Assembly (NCBI GenBank): GCA_023384675.1
Contig: JAHDVK010000007.1
Span: 1 to 64,000, forward strand
Origin: Bryobacteraceae bacterium
GTDB lineage: Bacteria; Acidobacteriota; Terriglobia; Bryobacterales; Bryobacteraceae
DNA length: 64,000 bases
Reading direction: 5' to 3'
Shown in pieces: positions 17,081 to 26,313 of this stretch. Numbering within the stretch: position 1 is the first letter of the stretch; the number at the start of each line of letters is the position of its first letter. The notes beneath the pieces were generated by a model that made no database searches, was not told the origin of the DNA, and was given only the letters and a program-made list of their open reading frames with translations. Both the position numbers and the translations under genes were made by a program.

Positions 17081-18118
17081 TCAGCGGGTCGCAACGAGCA
17101 GGCCGTCATCCGCCGCGGGCCGCTCGACGCGGCTGAATCCGGCCGCTTTCAGCCATTCGCGGTATTCGCGCTCGCTGTAATTCGACCCGCCGCGGGTCTG
17201 TACCAGCATATGGACGGCGAAGAGCGCGCCGCCCCGCGGGGACGTCTTGTCCTCATCGAGGATGAAATCGCGGATGACCAGGCGTCCGCCGGGCGCTAAG
17301 GCCTGGTAGGAGCGGCGGAACAGGTCCTGATTCTGCGCTTCATCGAGCATGTGGCAGATGGCGGAAAGCAGAATCAGATCATAACCGCGGCCGAAATCGT
17401 CCCTGGTGAGGTCGCCCACGCGCGTGGTCACCCGTTCACTGAGGCCCGCCTCCGCGATATGCCGCTGGGCGATCCTGACCACCGGCGCGAGGTCGAGCAC
17501 CTCGGCGCGCAGCTCTGGATTGGCTTGAGCGAAGGCGATGGAATAGACGCCCGAACCGCCGCCCACATCGAGTACGCGGCGCACCTTCTTCATGCCCAGC
17601 GCGTCGGCCAGGGCGCGCGCTGTGGGCCCGGCGTTGCGGTGCATGGCGGCGATGAAGCTTTCGGTCCATTCGGCGTCGCGGGCCTCGACGCCCGGTTCCA
17701 CAGCGGTGGTGCCGCGGCGTACCGCTTCGGTGAGTTGACTCCAGGCATCCCAGCCATGCACGGTGTGCAGCAGGGCGGCGCGGGCGTCATCGGGCGAGCC
17801 GGCGGTGAGATAGCGGGCGGTTTCAGGCGTGTTGCGGTAGCGGTCGCCCTGTTTGACCAGCGCGCCCACCGCGACCAGTGCGTTCAGAAATGTTTCGGTA
17901 GAACGCGGATGGGCCTTGATTTTCGCGGCGACCTCCGCAGCCGTGGCGCCGGCGCCGGCGGCGGTGAAGACATCGAGTTCCACCGCGCTCAACAGCAGTC
18001 GGCTCTCCTGAAAGCCGCGCATGATGCGGCTGAGTTCGGCGAAGGAAACAGGGGACATGGCGGCAGGGCATACGGCCGCCGCCAGCAGAATTGAAGCCAG
18101 GACAGCGGAACGCAACAT
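17081..18118 (-). CDS. O-methyltransferase-family SAM methyltransferase with a signal peptide
   Basis: 345 aa. Family-2 O-methyltransferase architecture: an N-terminal winged-helix dimerisation domain (from MRGFQESRLLLSAVELDVF) and a C-terminal Rossmann domain with VLDVGGGSGVYSIAF (motif I), LISAICHMLDEAQ-like and LAPGGRLVIRDFILDED. Residues 1-20 (LRSAVLASILLAAAVCPAA) look like a cleavable signal peptide. The start with this leader is backed by AGGAGG located 6 nt upstream of the ATG at 18118; the alternative ATG at 18058 would remove the leader but has no ribosome-binding site. Export of a SAM enzyme is unexpected, since SAM is cytoplasmic. Substrate unknown. Confidence 0.75.
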   Translation of the reverse strand: MLRSAVLASILLAAAVCPAAMSPVSFAELSRIMRGFQESRLLLSAVELDVFTAAGAGATAAEVAAKIKAHPRSTETFLNALVAVGALVKQGDRYRNTPETARYLTAGSPDDARAALLHTVHGWDAWSQLTEAVRRGTTAVEPGVEARDAEWTESFIAAMHRNAGPTARALADALGMKKVRRVLDVGGGSGVYSIAFAQANPELRAEVLDLAPVVRIAQRHIAEAGLSERVTTRVGDLTRDDFGRGYDLILLSAICHMLDEAQNQDLFRRSYQALAPGGRLVIRDFILDEDKTSPRGGALFAVHMLVQTRGGSNYSEREYREWLKAAGFSRVERPAADDGLLVATR

Positions 18119-18206
18119 GGCGGCCTCCTTGCGCTCATCATATGCGGCGGGGCGCGCGGACGCCAGGGGCGCAGCCTTTCACGGCCGCGACCCCCGCGGT
18201 CCGCTG

Positions 18207-18215
18207 TGATAGGCT
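18207..18215 (+). promoter_or_regulatory. candidate extended -10 element upstream of the FGE/PL11 gene
   Basis: TGATAGGCT with 10 nt to the ATG at 18226. It has the same spacing as the TGATAGAAT before the oxidoreductase at 47184. No Shine-Dalgarno lies between it and the start codon. Confidence 0.3.
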
Positions 18216-18225
18216 ACTCATCGCT

Positions 18226-20577
18226 ATGAAATCGGCCTTGAATTGCTTTGTTTTCGCCGTCTTTCTTTGTTCCGCCGCCGCTGCGCAGGAGAAGTTTTTT
18301 CTCATCCAGGGCGGGGAAGTGCCCGACCGGCCTGGCGTTCGCGTCGAGAGCTTCGAGATGGCCGACACCCCCCTGACCAATGCCCAATATGCCGAGTTCC
18401 TCCGCGCCACGGGCTATCGCGCTCCGGAACACTTCATCAACGGCGCTCCCCCGCCGGGCTTCGAGAACCACCCTGTCATTTTCGTCAACCGGTATGACGT
18501 TTACGAATACGTCCGGTGGCGGTCGAAGCAAGAGAACCGCATCTATCGCCTGCCGCTCTCAGCCGAACACGAATACGCCGCCAAGGCCGGCCGCGTGGGC
18601 CTTAAATACGTGTGGGGCGATGCTGATCCGCAAGGCAAGGCCAACTACGCCGATTCCGGCGACCGCGATTTCAGCGCCTGGCAGAAGCACCTCAAAGCAG
18701 TGAAAAGCTACGAACCGAACCCCTGGGGCCTGTATGACATGTCGGGCAACGTCTGGCAGATGGTGGGCAATGAGTACGAACTCGCCGGCCGCCAGTGGAT
18801 CTTCCGGCTCACGCATCCGATGGAGAAAGACGGCGGCGTGGCGGGCGGCTCTTGGGCGCGCAGCGCCGCCTACCTGCCGGTGAATACGCGCGGCGGCACG
18901 AGCGCGGGCATTCGTCACCCCGATCTTGGCTTCCGGCTGGTTCGCGAACCGTTGGGCACGACTCATTTCCACCGGCAGGCGCGCCGCCTCGCCGCGCTGC
19001 CCGCCGAAGGGGGCGTGTTGCTGTCCTGGCAGATGCTCCCGGGCGACGCCCCCGGCTATCACGTCTATCGCTCGCCCCGGCTCGATGCGGCGGGAGTGCG
19101 CATAACCTCGAAGCCCATCACCGATGCCACCACCTTTGTCGATCGCACGGCCCCGGCGGGCGTCCGGCTGCATTTCCGCGTGCGCGCCGTGGCGGCGGAC
19201 GGCAAGGAGTCCGCCCCGTCCGAGTGGGCATCCGTCACCGCCGGTGGCCCCGCGACGAACGTGGCGGCCGTCTTCGATCCCAGCCCCGCGCAGGGCGACT
19301 GCACGCCGATGTTCGGCGATCTCGATGGCGACGGCAAGCTCGATGTGCTGTTCCGCTGCAACAACGGCATCCGCGAGAACACGCGCGACCCCGGCCTGCC
19401 CGTCGAACTCGAAGCGTTCACCTCCTATGGCAAGCAGCTCTGGCGCAGGCCCCTGATCGACTATGAACACTGCTACGGCAACGCCAACAACTCGCCAGTG
19501 CTCATTTACGATTTCGACGGCGACGGCAAGGCCGAGGTCGCCGCCCGCATGCTGGTCAACGGCAGCATCGATCTGGCGATCCTCGACGGCATGACCGGCA
19601 AGCTGCTGCGACGCGTACCCTGGCCCGAGATGGCCACCGACCATTCGGGCACCTCCACGCGCGTCCACATGGCGGTTGCCTATCTCGACGGCAAACGCCC
19701 GTCCCTCATCACCCAAACGGGGCTTTACGAGAACGAACGCTTCCACGCCTGGGACCCCGCCACTCTAAGCCAGATCTGGGAGTTCAACAGCTTTGGCGCC
19801 ACCAGCGGCTCGGGCTCCCATCACGTTGACATCGCCGACGTCGATGGCGACGGCCGCGACGAGGTCTTCAACGGCACCACGCTGCTCAATCCCGATGGCA
19901 CGATCCGCTGGTCGCTTTATCGCGCGCACCCCGATATCGTTGCCATCAAGCACATACTGCCGAACACGAAAACCCGCCAGGTGTTCTATGTGGTCGAGAC
20001 CTCGACCCATGCCGGAGCCTACCTGGTCGATGCTGCAACCGGCAAAATGATCTGGAAGGTGAATCGCGAGGACGACCCCCGTTGGACCCACGCCCACATC
20101 GGCTGGGCCGCCGACATTTCCGCCGCGCATCCCGGCATGGAGATGCTCACCAACCGCGACGGCCACCTGGCCAAGCAGACAGTCATCTTCGGCGCCGATG
20201 GCAAGATCCTGATGGAGGGTTTCCCGGCGCGATACCGCCCCGTGAACTGGACCGGCTCGGATGCCCGCGACCTTGTCAGTCCGGACTCGCACGAAATCGC
20301 ACGGTTTGACGGGACGAAACTCGTGTCATCGTCGTCCCCCGCGCCTTCTGCCGACGCCTGCAACGTCATCATGGTTGCCGACCTGCTCGGCGATTACCGC
20401 GACGAAATCGTGTGCTGGCGCCCGGCGGAGGGCGGCAGGCGGCAAATCGTCATCCTGACCAATGCCACGACGAGCCGCAAAGAGATCACCCGCACCGCCT
20501 CGCGCGAATACCGGCTCTGGCTGGCGCGCAATCTGGGCGCGGGCTACGGTTCGTACTTTGAATGGCAGCCGGAGTAG
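18226..20577 (+). CDS. secreted fusion of FGE-like domain and PL11-type rhamnogalacturonan lyase
   Basis: 783 aa. Signal peptide 1-20. Residues 25-242 are FGE/SUMF1-like (FEMADTPLTNAQYAEFLRATGY, PLSAEHEYAAKAG, WGLYDMSGNVWQMVGNEYE, VAGGSW, HPDLGFRLVRE). Residues 252-340 are a beta-sandwich like the N-terminal domain of PL11 lyases (RLAALPAEGGVLLSWQML, PGYHVYRS, FRVRAVAADGKES). Residues 345-783 form the PL11 propeller with calcium-type DxDGDG loops (GDLDGDGKLD, YDFDGDGKAEV, ADVDGDGRDEVFNG). PL11 enzymes cleave the rhamnogalacturonan I backbone of pectin. The FGE-like part has no cysteine at all, so it cannot make formylglycine. The ATG at 18226 was chosen because the leader follows it directly. 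Confidence 0.8.
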   Translation: MKSALNCFVFAVFLCSAAAAQEKFFLIQGGEVPDRPGVRVESFEMADTPLTNAQYAEFLRATGYRAPEHFINGAPPPGFENHPVIFVNRYDVYEYVRWRSKQENRIYRLPLSAEHEYAAKAGRVGLKYVWGDADPQGKANYADSGDRDFSAWQKHLKAVKSYEPNPWGLYDMSGNVWQMVGNEYELAGRQWIFRLTHPMEKDGGVAGGSWARSAAYLPVNTRGGTSAGIRHPDLGFRLVREPLGTTHFHRQARRLAALPAEGGVLLSWQMLPGDAPGYHVYRSPRLDAAGVRITSKPITDATTFVDRTAPAGVRLHFRVRAVAADGKESAPSEWASVTAGGPATNVAAVFDPSPAQGDCTPMFGDLDGDGKLDVLFRCNNGIRENTRDPGLPVELEAFTSYGKQLWRRPLIDYEHCYGNANNSPVLIYDFDGDGKAEVAARMLVNGSIDLAILDGMTGKLLRRVPWPEMATDHSGTSTRVHMAVAYLDGKRPSLITQTGLYENERFHAWDPATLSQIWEFNSFGATSGSGSHHVDIADVDGDGRDEVFNGTTLLNPDGTIRWSLYRAHPDIVAIKHILPNTKTRQVFYVVETSTHAGAYLVDAATGKMIWKVNREDDPRWTHAHIGWAADISAAHPGMEMLTNRDGHLAKQTVIFGADGKILMEGFPARYRPVNWTGSDARDLVSPDSHEIARFDGTKLVSSSSPAPSADACNVIMVADLLGDYRDEIVCWRPAEGGRRQIVILTNATTSRKEITRTASREYRLWLARNLGAGYGSYFEWQPE

Positions 20578-20654
20578 CTACGCTCGCCAGACTGTGCCGG
20601 TTTCATTTGGGCGGTCCGGGCATGAGTCAGGGCGGTGGGTTCCGGCCGCATCCC

Positions 20655-21434
20655 CTATTCCCAGACTGAAAAGCGCCTGATGGTGGAGGGGCTCTCCAGG
20701 ACCTGCTTCCAGAAATCGTAATAGTGCGCCACTTTCCGGTAGCCGGAGTGATCCTTCTTCACGATGCGGTGGCAATCGACGACGAAGACGTTCGGGCATT
20801 TCTGCTCGATGACCTTTGGCCGCTGCGGTCCGTTTTTGCCGAGGGCGCGGTCGGCTTTGGCCAGGGTGTACATCCTGAGCACCGAATCCTGTTTGGAATG
20901 GAGCACGTAGCAGCGGCGGGTACGGGCGAGAACTTCGTTGAATTCCTGCTGTGGATCCAGGCATTCGTTGTCCACGGCGGGAGCGGTGAGAATGAGGTTG
21001 TCCGTTTTGACTTCGGATTGCGCGGCGAGCCCTTGGAGGGCGACTCGCGCGCCCAGCGAGTGGGTTTGTACGTCGATGGTCCGGGTGGTACCGGTGAGCA
21101 GTTGCATCAGGTCGTAGAAGTACTCCGATGCGGCATTGGCGTGCGGGATGGCGGCGGGGAAGCTGACGCGCAAGCGGTAGCTGGGCCAGGCGAAGCCGAC
21201 GACCTCGCCATAGTTCGTTGGCGAGATGAGCCCTTGAGCGCGAAGGCCATCCTCGATGGCCAGGTACGCTGCGCGCACGTTGTGGATGGGCGTCCGGTAG
21301 CCGTGGATGAGGATCAGGACATGTTTTCCGCGAACGCGATCGGCCAACTGGGCATCGGTCATGCCTTCGACTTGATTGGCGGGCGCGAACTGCCGATCGG
21401 AGTTGAAATCCTTGCGGCAACTAACGAGAATCAC
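20655..21434 (-). CDS. DUF900-type alpha/beta hydrolase
   Basis: 259 aa from a GTG. The fold is indicated by HVLILIHGYRTPIHNV (strand and oxyanion region), FAWPSYRLRVSFP, and the nucleophile elbow QTHSLGARVAL. YVLHSKQDSVLRM is the likely acid segment and the HR/HYYD tail may supply the histidine. The HGY...WPS pattern is characteristic of DUF900 hydrolases. No signal peptide; MILVSC at the N terminus is too short. Substrate unknown. A TATCAT hexamer lies 5 nt before the start codon. The gene is convergent to the PL11 gene with a 77-bp gap. Confidence 0.7.
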   Translation of the reverse strand: MILVSCRKDFNSDRQFAPANQVEGMTDAQLADRVRGKHVLILIHGYRTPIHNVRAAYLAIEDGLRAQGLISPTNYGEVVGFAWPSYRLRVSFPAAIPHANAASEYFYDLMQLLTGTTRTIDVQTHSLGARVALQGLAAQSEVKTDNLILTAPAVDNECLDPQQEFNEVLARTRRCYVLHSKQDSVLRMYTLAKADRALGKNGPQRPKVIEQKCPNVFVVDCHRIVKKDHSGYRKVAHYYDFWKQVLESPSTIRRFSVWE

Positions 21435-21600
21435 GTCTCATGATAAGCCCGATCCACAAGAAATCCACCGGAAATCTGGCCTACTTCGGGCGCCGGCTTT
21501 TCATTACGCGGGAGTGATGCGCGATGGTTGTGGGGCCTCCGCCGCCGAGCGGCTGTTCGCCGGCCTGTGAACCGCGTATCGTGGAGTAAGGAGTACGACG

Positions 21601-24075
21601 ATGGAGATCCCAGTTCCCGATCATGAGCACACCCGCACCGGGATGGGCGTGGATGCCCTCAAGCGCGCGCTGAGTGAGAACCTTTTCTATGTACAGGGGC
21701 GTTCGCCCTCGAATTGCACTGAACTCGATTTATATCTTGCCCTGGCCTACACGGTACGGGACCGGCTGCTGGCCCGGTGGGTGCGCACGGTGGATGCGAC
21801 TTTCGAAAACCGGGAAACACGGATCTGCTGTTATTTGTCGGCGGAATTCCTGCTTGGCCCGCATTTGGAGAATAACCTGTATTGCCTGAGTATCCGGGAG
21901 CAAATGAAGCAGGCAGTGACCGAACTGGGCTACGACTACCAGAAGCTCGTCGAAATGGAAGAGGAGCCTGGGCTGGGCAATGGCGGTTTGGGGCGGCTGG
22001 CGGCGTGTTTTCTCGATTCGCTCGCCACGCTCGATCTGCCCGCGATCGGCTATGGGATCCGGTACGAGTACGGGATTTTCGATCAGGAGATCCGCGATGG
22101 GTGGCAGGTGGAGATCAGCGACCTGTGGCTGCGATATGGGAATCCATGGGAAATTCAGCGGCCGATGCGGGCGGTGGAGGTTGCGCTGGGCGGGCACACC
22201 GAGCAGTACTACGACACGGACGGGCGTTACCGCGTGCGGTGGGTCCCGAGCCGGGTGGTGAAGGGCGTTCCTTACGATACGCCGGTCCTTGGCTACCACA
22301 CGGGGACGGCGAATCTTCTCCGGCTGTGGAAGAGCGAGGCGGCGGAGAGCTTCGATTTCGAGGCTTTCAATGTGGGTGATTACTTCGGCGCGGTGGAAGA
22401 GAAGGTGGTGTCGGAGAACATCTCGAAGGTGCTCTATCCGAACGATTCCGGCGTGCAGGGCAAGCAACTGAGGCTGGAGCAGCAATACTTCTTCGTGAGT
22501 TGCTCGCTGCAGGATGCGCTGCGGGCGGTACTGCGGATGGGGTTGCCGCCGTCGCGTTTTCATGAACGGTACGCCTTCCAACTGAACGATACGCATCCGG
22601 CGATCGGGGTGGCGGAACTGATGCGGCTGCTGGTGGATGTTCACGGTCTGGATTGGGATCAGGCGTGGGACACCACCCGCCGCACGTTCAGCTATACGAA
22701 TCACACGCTGCTGCCGGAGGCATTGGAGCGCTGGCCGCTGCCGTTGTTCGCAAGCGTGCTGCCGCGGCATCTGGAGATCATTTACGAGATCAACCGGCGC
22801 TTCATCGATGAGTTGTACGGGCGGTTCCCGAACGATCCGGAGCGGATCGCGCGGATGTCGCTGATCGACGAGCAGCACCCGAAGTATGTGCGCATGGCGC
22901 ATCTGGCGGCGCTAGGATCGAATACGGTGAACGGCGTGGCGGCGCTGCACACGCGGCTGTTGAAGTCGCAGGTGATGCACGATTTCGACGATTACTGGCC
23001 GGGCAAGTTCGTGAATGTGACCAACGGGGTGACGCCGCGGCGCTGGCTGCTGTTGGCCAATCCGCGGCTATCGGCGCTCATTACGGGCCATATCGGCGAT
23101 GGGTGGGTGAAGAACCTGGATGACCTGCGGAGGCTGGAGCCGCTGGCCAACGATGCGGAGTTTTGCGCGGAATGGAGCCAGGCGCAGTTGGAGGGGCGGC
23201 GGGATCTGGCGCGTTTCATCGAACAGCGGCTGGGGGTTATCGCCGATCCGGAGTCGATGTACGACGTGCTGGTGAAGCGGATTCATGAGTACAAACGGCA
23301 ACACCTGCTGGTGCTGGCGATTATCGCGATGTTCCTGCGGATCAAGGACAATCCGGGCTTTGACGTTGCGCCGCGTACGTTCATCTTCGGCGGCAAAGCG
23401 GCGCCGGGCTACACGATGGCGAAGCTGATCATCAAGCTAATCCATTCGGTGGGCGAGGTGGTGAATCACGATCCGGATGTGCGCGGGCGGCTGAAGGTGG
23501 TGTTCCTGCCCGACTACAACGTGACTTTGGGGCAGCGCGTGTATCCGGCGGCCGACCTGTCGGAGCAGATTTCGATGGCCGGCAAGGAGGCTTCAGGGAC
23601 CGGAAACATGAAGTTTTCGATGAATGGAGCGCTGACGATCGGGACTCTTGATGGCGCGAATGTCGAGATACGCGAGGCGGTGGGCGAGGAGAATTTCTTC
23701 CTGTTCGGGCACTCGGCCGAGGAAGTGCAGCGGGTGAAGGCCGGCGGTTACTATCCGCATGGAATCTACGAGACGAATGAATTGCTGCGGCGGGCGATTG
23801 ATGCGCTGGGTTCGGGCTGGCTCTCGCGCGGCGACCGCGGTCTGTTCCGGCCGCTGATCGACTCGCTGCTGTGGCGGGACGAATATCTGGTGCTGGCCGA
23901 TTTCGCTTCGTATCTGGAGCAACAGGACGAGGTTTCGGCGGCATGGCGGGACCAGGAAGAGTGGATGCGCAAGTCGATTTTGAACACGGCGCGGATGGGG
24001 CGGTTCAGTTCGGACCGGTCGATCCGGGAGTACGCCGAGAAGATCTGGAAAATTAAGCCTTTGAACGGGAGGTGA
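21601..24075 (+). CDS. glgP: glycogen/alpha-glucan phosphorylase
   Basis: 824 aa, GT35 family, usual length. Releases glucose 1-phosphate from alpha-1,4-glucans. Seen: AEFLLGPHLENNL, the EEEPGLGNGGLGRLAACFLDSLATL block, QLNDTHPAI, KRIHEYKRQHLL, and the PLP site EASGTGNMKFSMNGALTIGTLDGANVE with Lys671. AAGGAG about 8 nt before the ATG is the ribosome-binding site. It stands alone here; the branching enzyme gene is at the right end of the window. Together they imply glycogen storage and use. Confidence 0.97.
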   Translation: MEIPVPDHEHTRTGMGVDALKRALSENLFYVQGRSPSNCTELDLYLALAYTVRDRLLARWVRTVDATFENRETRICCYLSAEFLLGPHLENNLYCLSIREQMKQAVTELGYDYQKLVEMEEEPGLGNGGLGRLAACFLDSLATLDLPAIGYGIRYEYGIFDQEIRDGWQVEISDLWLRYGNPWEIQRPMRAVEVALGGHTEQYYDTDGRYRVRWVPSRVVKGVPYDTPVLGYHTGTANLLRLWKSEAAESFDFEAFNVGDYFGAVEEKVVSENISKVLYPNDSGVQGKQLRLEQQYFFVSCSLQDALRAVLRMGLPPSRFHERYAFQLNDTHPAIGVAELMRLLVDVHGLDWDQAWDTTRRTFSYTNHTLLPEALERWPLPLFASVLPRHLEIIYEINRRFIDELYGRFPNDPERIARMSLIDEQHPKYVRMAHLAALGSNTVNGVAALHTRLLKSQVMHDFDDYWPGKFVNVTNGVTPRRWLLLANPRLSALITGHIGDGWVKNLDDLRRLEPLANDAEFCAEWSQAQLEGRRDLARFIEQRLGVIADPESMYDVLVKRIHEYKRQHLLVLAIIAMFLRIKDNPGFDVAPRTFIFGGKAAPGYTMAKLIIKLIHSVGEVVNHDPDVRGRLKVVFLPDYNVTLGQRVYPAADLSEQISMAGKEASGTGNMKFSMNGALTIGTLDGANVEIREAVGEENFFLFGHSAEEVQRVKAGGYYPHGIYETNELLRRAIDALGSGWLSRGDRGLFRPLIDSLLWRDEYLVLADFASYLEQQDEVSAAWRDQEEWMRKSILNTARMGRFSSDRSIREYAEKIWKIKPLNGR

Positions 24076-24183
24076 GTGCGGGATCTGCGCTCACCTCTGT
24101 GGGATCGGCCGGCTTGCGGGCAGGCAGTGGCTACGGCGGCGGACCTCCGGCTGGGATATGCTGGACGCGCACAGGAGACTGCC

Positions 24184-26313
24184 ATGGAAACGACGCGCCG
24201 GGAGTTGATTCTCATGACGGGAGCCGCTTGGCTCGGGTCGCCGCTGCGGGCGGACGAGGGCAAGCCGTGGCATCAGCGGCTCCGGCGCGTGGGCCAGGTG
24301 AACTTCAACGAGCGGGATCCGGCCGAGGCGGATGTCGAGGCTTGGGCGAACTACTGGGCCGAGGTGAAGGTGGATGCCGTCCTGTTGAATGTCACCGGGA
24401 TGCTGGCGTTTTATCCCACCGAGGTGCCGTTCCACCGCCGCAGCAAGTATTTAGGGGACCGGGACTTTTTCGGCGAGTGCTGCGCCGCGGCAAAGAAGCG
24501 GGGGATCCGGGTGATCGGGCGGTTGAGTCCCGACCTGCAATGGGAAGAGGTGATCCCGCAGCGGCCCGAATGGTTCATGCGCGACCGGGAGGGGAAGCCG
24601 GTGCCGGTGTTCAGCCGCGCTCCCGGGTTGTACCAGACGTGCATGTTCACCAGCTATTTCTCGGAGTTCACCCCCGCGGTGATGCGGGAAATCAATGCCC
24701 GCTATGACGTAGATGGCCTGTACGCCAACGGCTGGCCCAACTTCAACGTGCCGCGCTGCTATTGCGATGCCTGCCGGCGGATCGGCGAGCCGGATTCGTT
24801 CGAGTACCACCGGCGCTACATGGATCGCGCAATCGAAATCTGGCAGCTATACGACCGGATCGCCATAGAAAAGCGCCCGGACAACCTGTTTTTCGGCAAT
24901 CTTGGGGGAGGGGTGCGCTCCGGTCTGGATTTGCACCGGCTGGGGGCGGTAGCTGCCTGGTTCAATGCCGACAATCAGGGCAGGACCGGGGCCTCGCCGC
25001 AATGGGGCGCGGCGCAACAGGGGCGGGTGGCGCAAGCGGTGATGCAGGGCCGCACGATTACGAACGTGACCGCGGCCTGGTCCACCGGGAGCCCGATGTG
25101 GCGCAACGCCACGAAGGCGCCGGCCGAAGCGGAGACTTGGATGGCGCAGACCGTGGCCAGCGGCATGGTGATCTGGTACCACTGGCTGGGCGCACAGACG
25201 GGTTTGGGTGAGGACCGGCGCTGGCAGGACACCGGACGGCGCTTCCTGCAATGGCACGCGCGCCACGACCGGCATTTCGCGAATCAGCGCTCGATCGCCA
25301 ACGTGGCGATCGTTCTTGGACAGCGCACCCAGACCTTCTACACGCCGCCTGGCGAAGGCGACGCAGGCGAGGAAGTCCAGGGCGTGTACTACGCACTCGT
25401 CGAGAACCGGATCCCCTTCGATTTTGTCCACGAGGACAATCTGGAACCGGAGGTTTTGCGCAAATACGACGCGCTCATTCTCCCGAACGTGGCTTACTTC
25501 AGCGATGCCCAGTGCCGCCGGATTGCAGATTATGTGGAAGCGGGCGGATCGCTGATCGCCACGTTTGAAACCAGCCTGTATGACGAGAGAGGCCGGGCCC
25601 GCGGCGATTTTGGCCTGGGCCAGGTCCTGGGGATCCGCCGTGCCGGCGAACGGCAAGGGTCGCGCGGTTTTCAGAACTCCTTTTACGCCCGCATCGAACG
25701 GAGACATGCCCTGACGGAAGGCTTCGAACATACCAACTGGATCGCGGGCGCGGAATGGCGCGTTCCCATCCACGCGGAAGGCGAGCCGGTGATGACTGTG
25801 GTGCCGCCCTATCCGGCGTATCCGACTGAGATCACCTACACGGAATCGATGCGCACATCCGAACCGGCCGCCGTGGCGCGCGAGCGCGGACCGTCGCGGC
25901 TTGTCTATCTGCCGGGCGACATCGGGCGTACCTACTGGCGGGCGGGGCATCCCGATCCGGGCGGATTGCTGGCGAATGCCTTGCGCTGGGTGCTGCGTGG
26001 CCGGACGGCGGTGGAGGTGCGAGGAGATGGTCTGCTGGAGATGTTCGCTTGGGAGACCGGGCCGGGCTTCGCGATCCACCTGCTGAACTACAACAACCCG
26101 AACTTCCACCGCGGTTCGGTACGGCGGCATTCGCCAATAGGCGCTCAAAGTGTGCGTTTTTTGGCTCCGGAAGGGGCAAAAATACGCAAAATAACGCTAT
26201 TGCGCGCGGAAATGCCGGTCCGCTTCCGGCAACAGGGCAGGGCAGTGGAGTTCACGATTCCGCGTACCGAAGACTACGAAGTGGCGGCCCTGGAAACCTC
26301 CGCGGCCCGCTAG
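24184..26313 (+). CDS. putative exported glycoside hydrolase (GHL6/GH42-like) with trimerisation-type domain
   Basis: 709 aa. Leader METTRRELILMTGAAWLGS has a twin-arginine pattern. Residues about 35-340 form a barrel-like catalytic part: VDAVLLNVTGMLAFYPTEVP, GIRVIGRLSPDLQWE, VDGLYANGWPNF, then CYCDAC. Residues about 400-520 resemble the GH42 trimerisation (glutamine-amidotransferase-like) fold: PFDFVHEDNLEPEVLRKYDALILPN, CRRIADYVEAGGSLIATFETS. The shape matches hypothetical glycosyl hydrolase 6 proteins; substrate unknown. AGGAGA at 24173-24178 and TATGCT at 24157-24162 suit this start. It shares the CxCxxC block with the protein at 11573-12628. Its stop shares CTAG with the arsM stop. Confidence 0.7.
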   Translation: METTRRELILMTGAAWLGSPLRADEGKPWHQRLRRVGQVNFNERDPAEADVEAWANYWAEVKVDAVLLNVTGMLAFYPTEVPFHRRSKYLGDRDFFGECCAAAKKRGIRVIGRLSPDLQWEEVIPQRPEWFMRDREGKPVPVFSRAPGLYQTCMFTSYFSEFTPAVMREINARYDVDGLYANGWPNFNVPRCYCDACRRIGEPDSFEYHRRYMDRAIEIWQLYDRIAIEKRPDNLFFGNLGGGVRSGLDLHRLGAVAAWFNADNQGRTGASPQWGAAQQGRVAQAVMQGRTITNVTAAWSTGSPMWRNATKAPAEAETWMAQTVASGMVIWYHWLGAQTGLGEDRRWQDTGRRFLQWHARHDRHFANQRSIANVAIVLGQRTQTFYTPPGEGDAGEEVQGVYYALVENRIPFDFVHEDNLEPEVLRKYDALILPNVAYFSDAQCRRIADYVEAGGSLIATFETSLYDERGRARGDFGLGQVLGIRRAGERQGSRGFQNSFYARIERRHALTEGFEHTNWIAGAEWRVPIHAEGEPVMTVVPPYPAYPTEITYTESMRTSEPAAVARERGPSRLVYLPGDIGRTYWRAGHPDPGGLLANALRWVLRGRTAVEVRGDGLLEMFAWETGPGFAIHLLNYNNPNFHRGSVRRHSPIGAQSVRFLAPEGAKIRKITLLRAEMPVRFRQQGRAVEFTIPRTEDYEVAALETSAAR

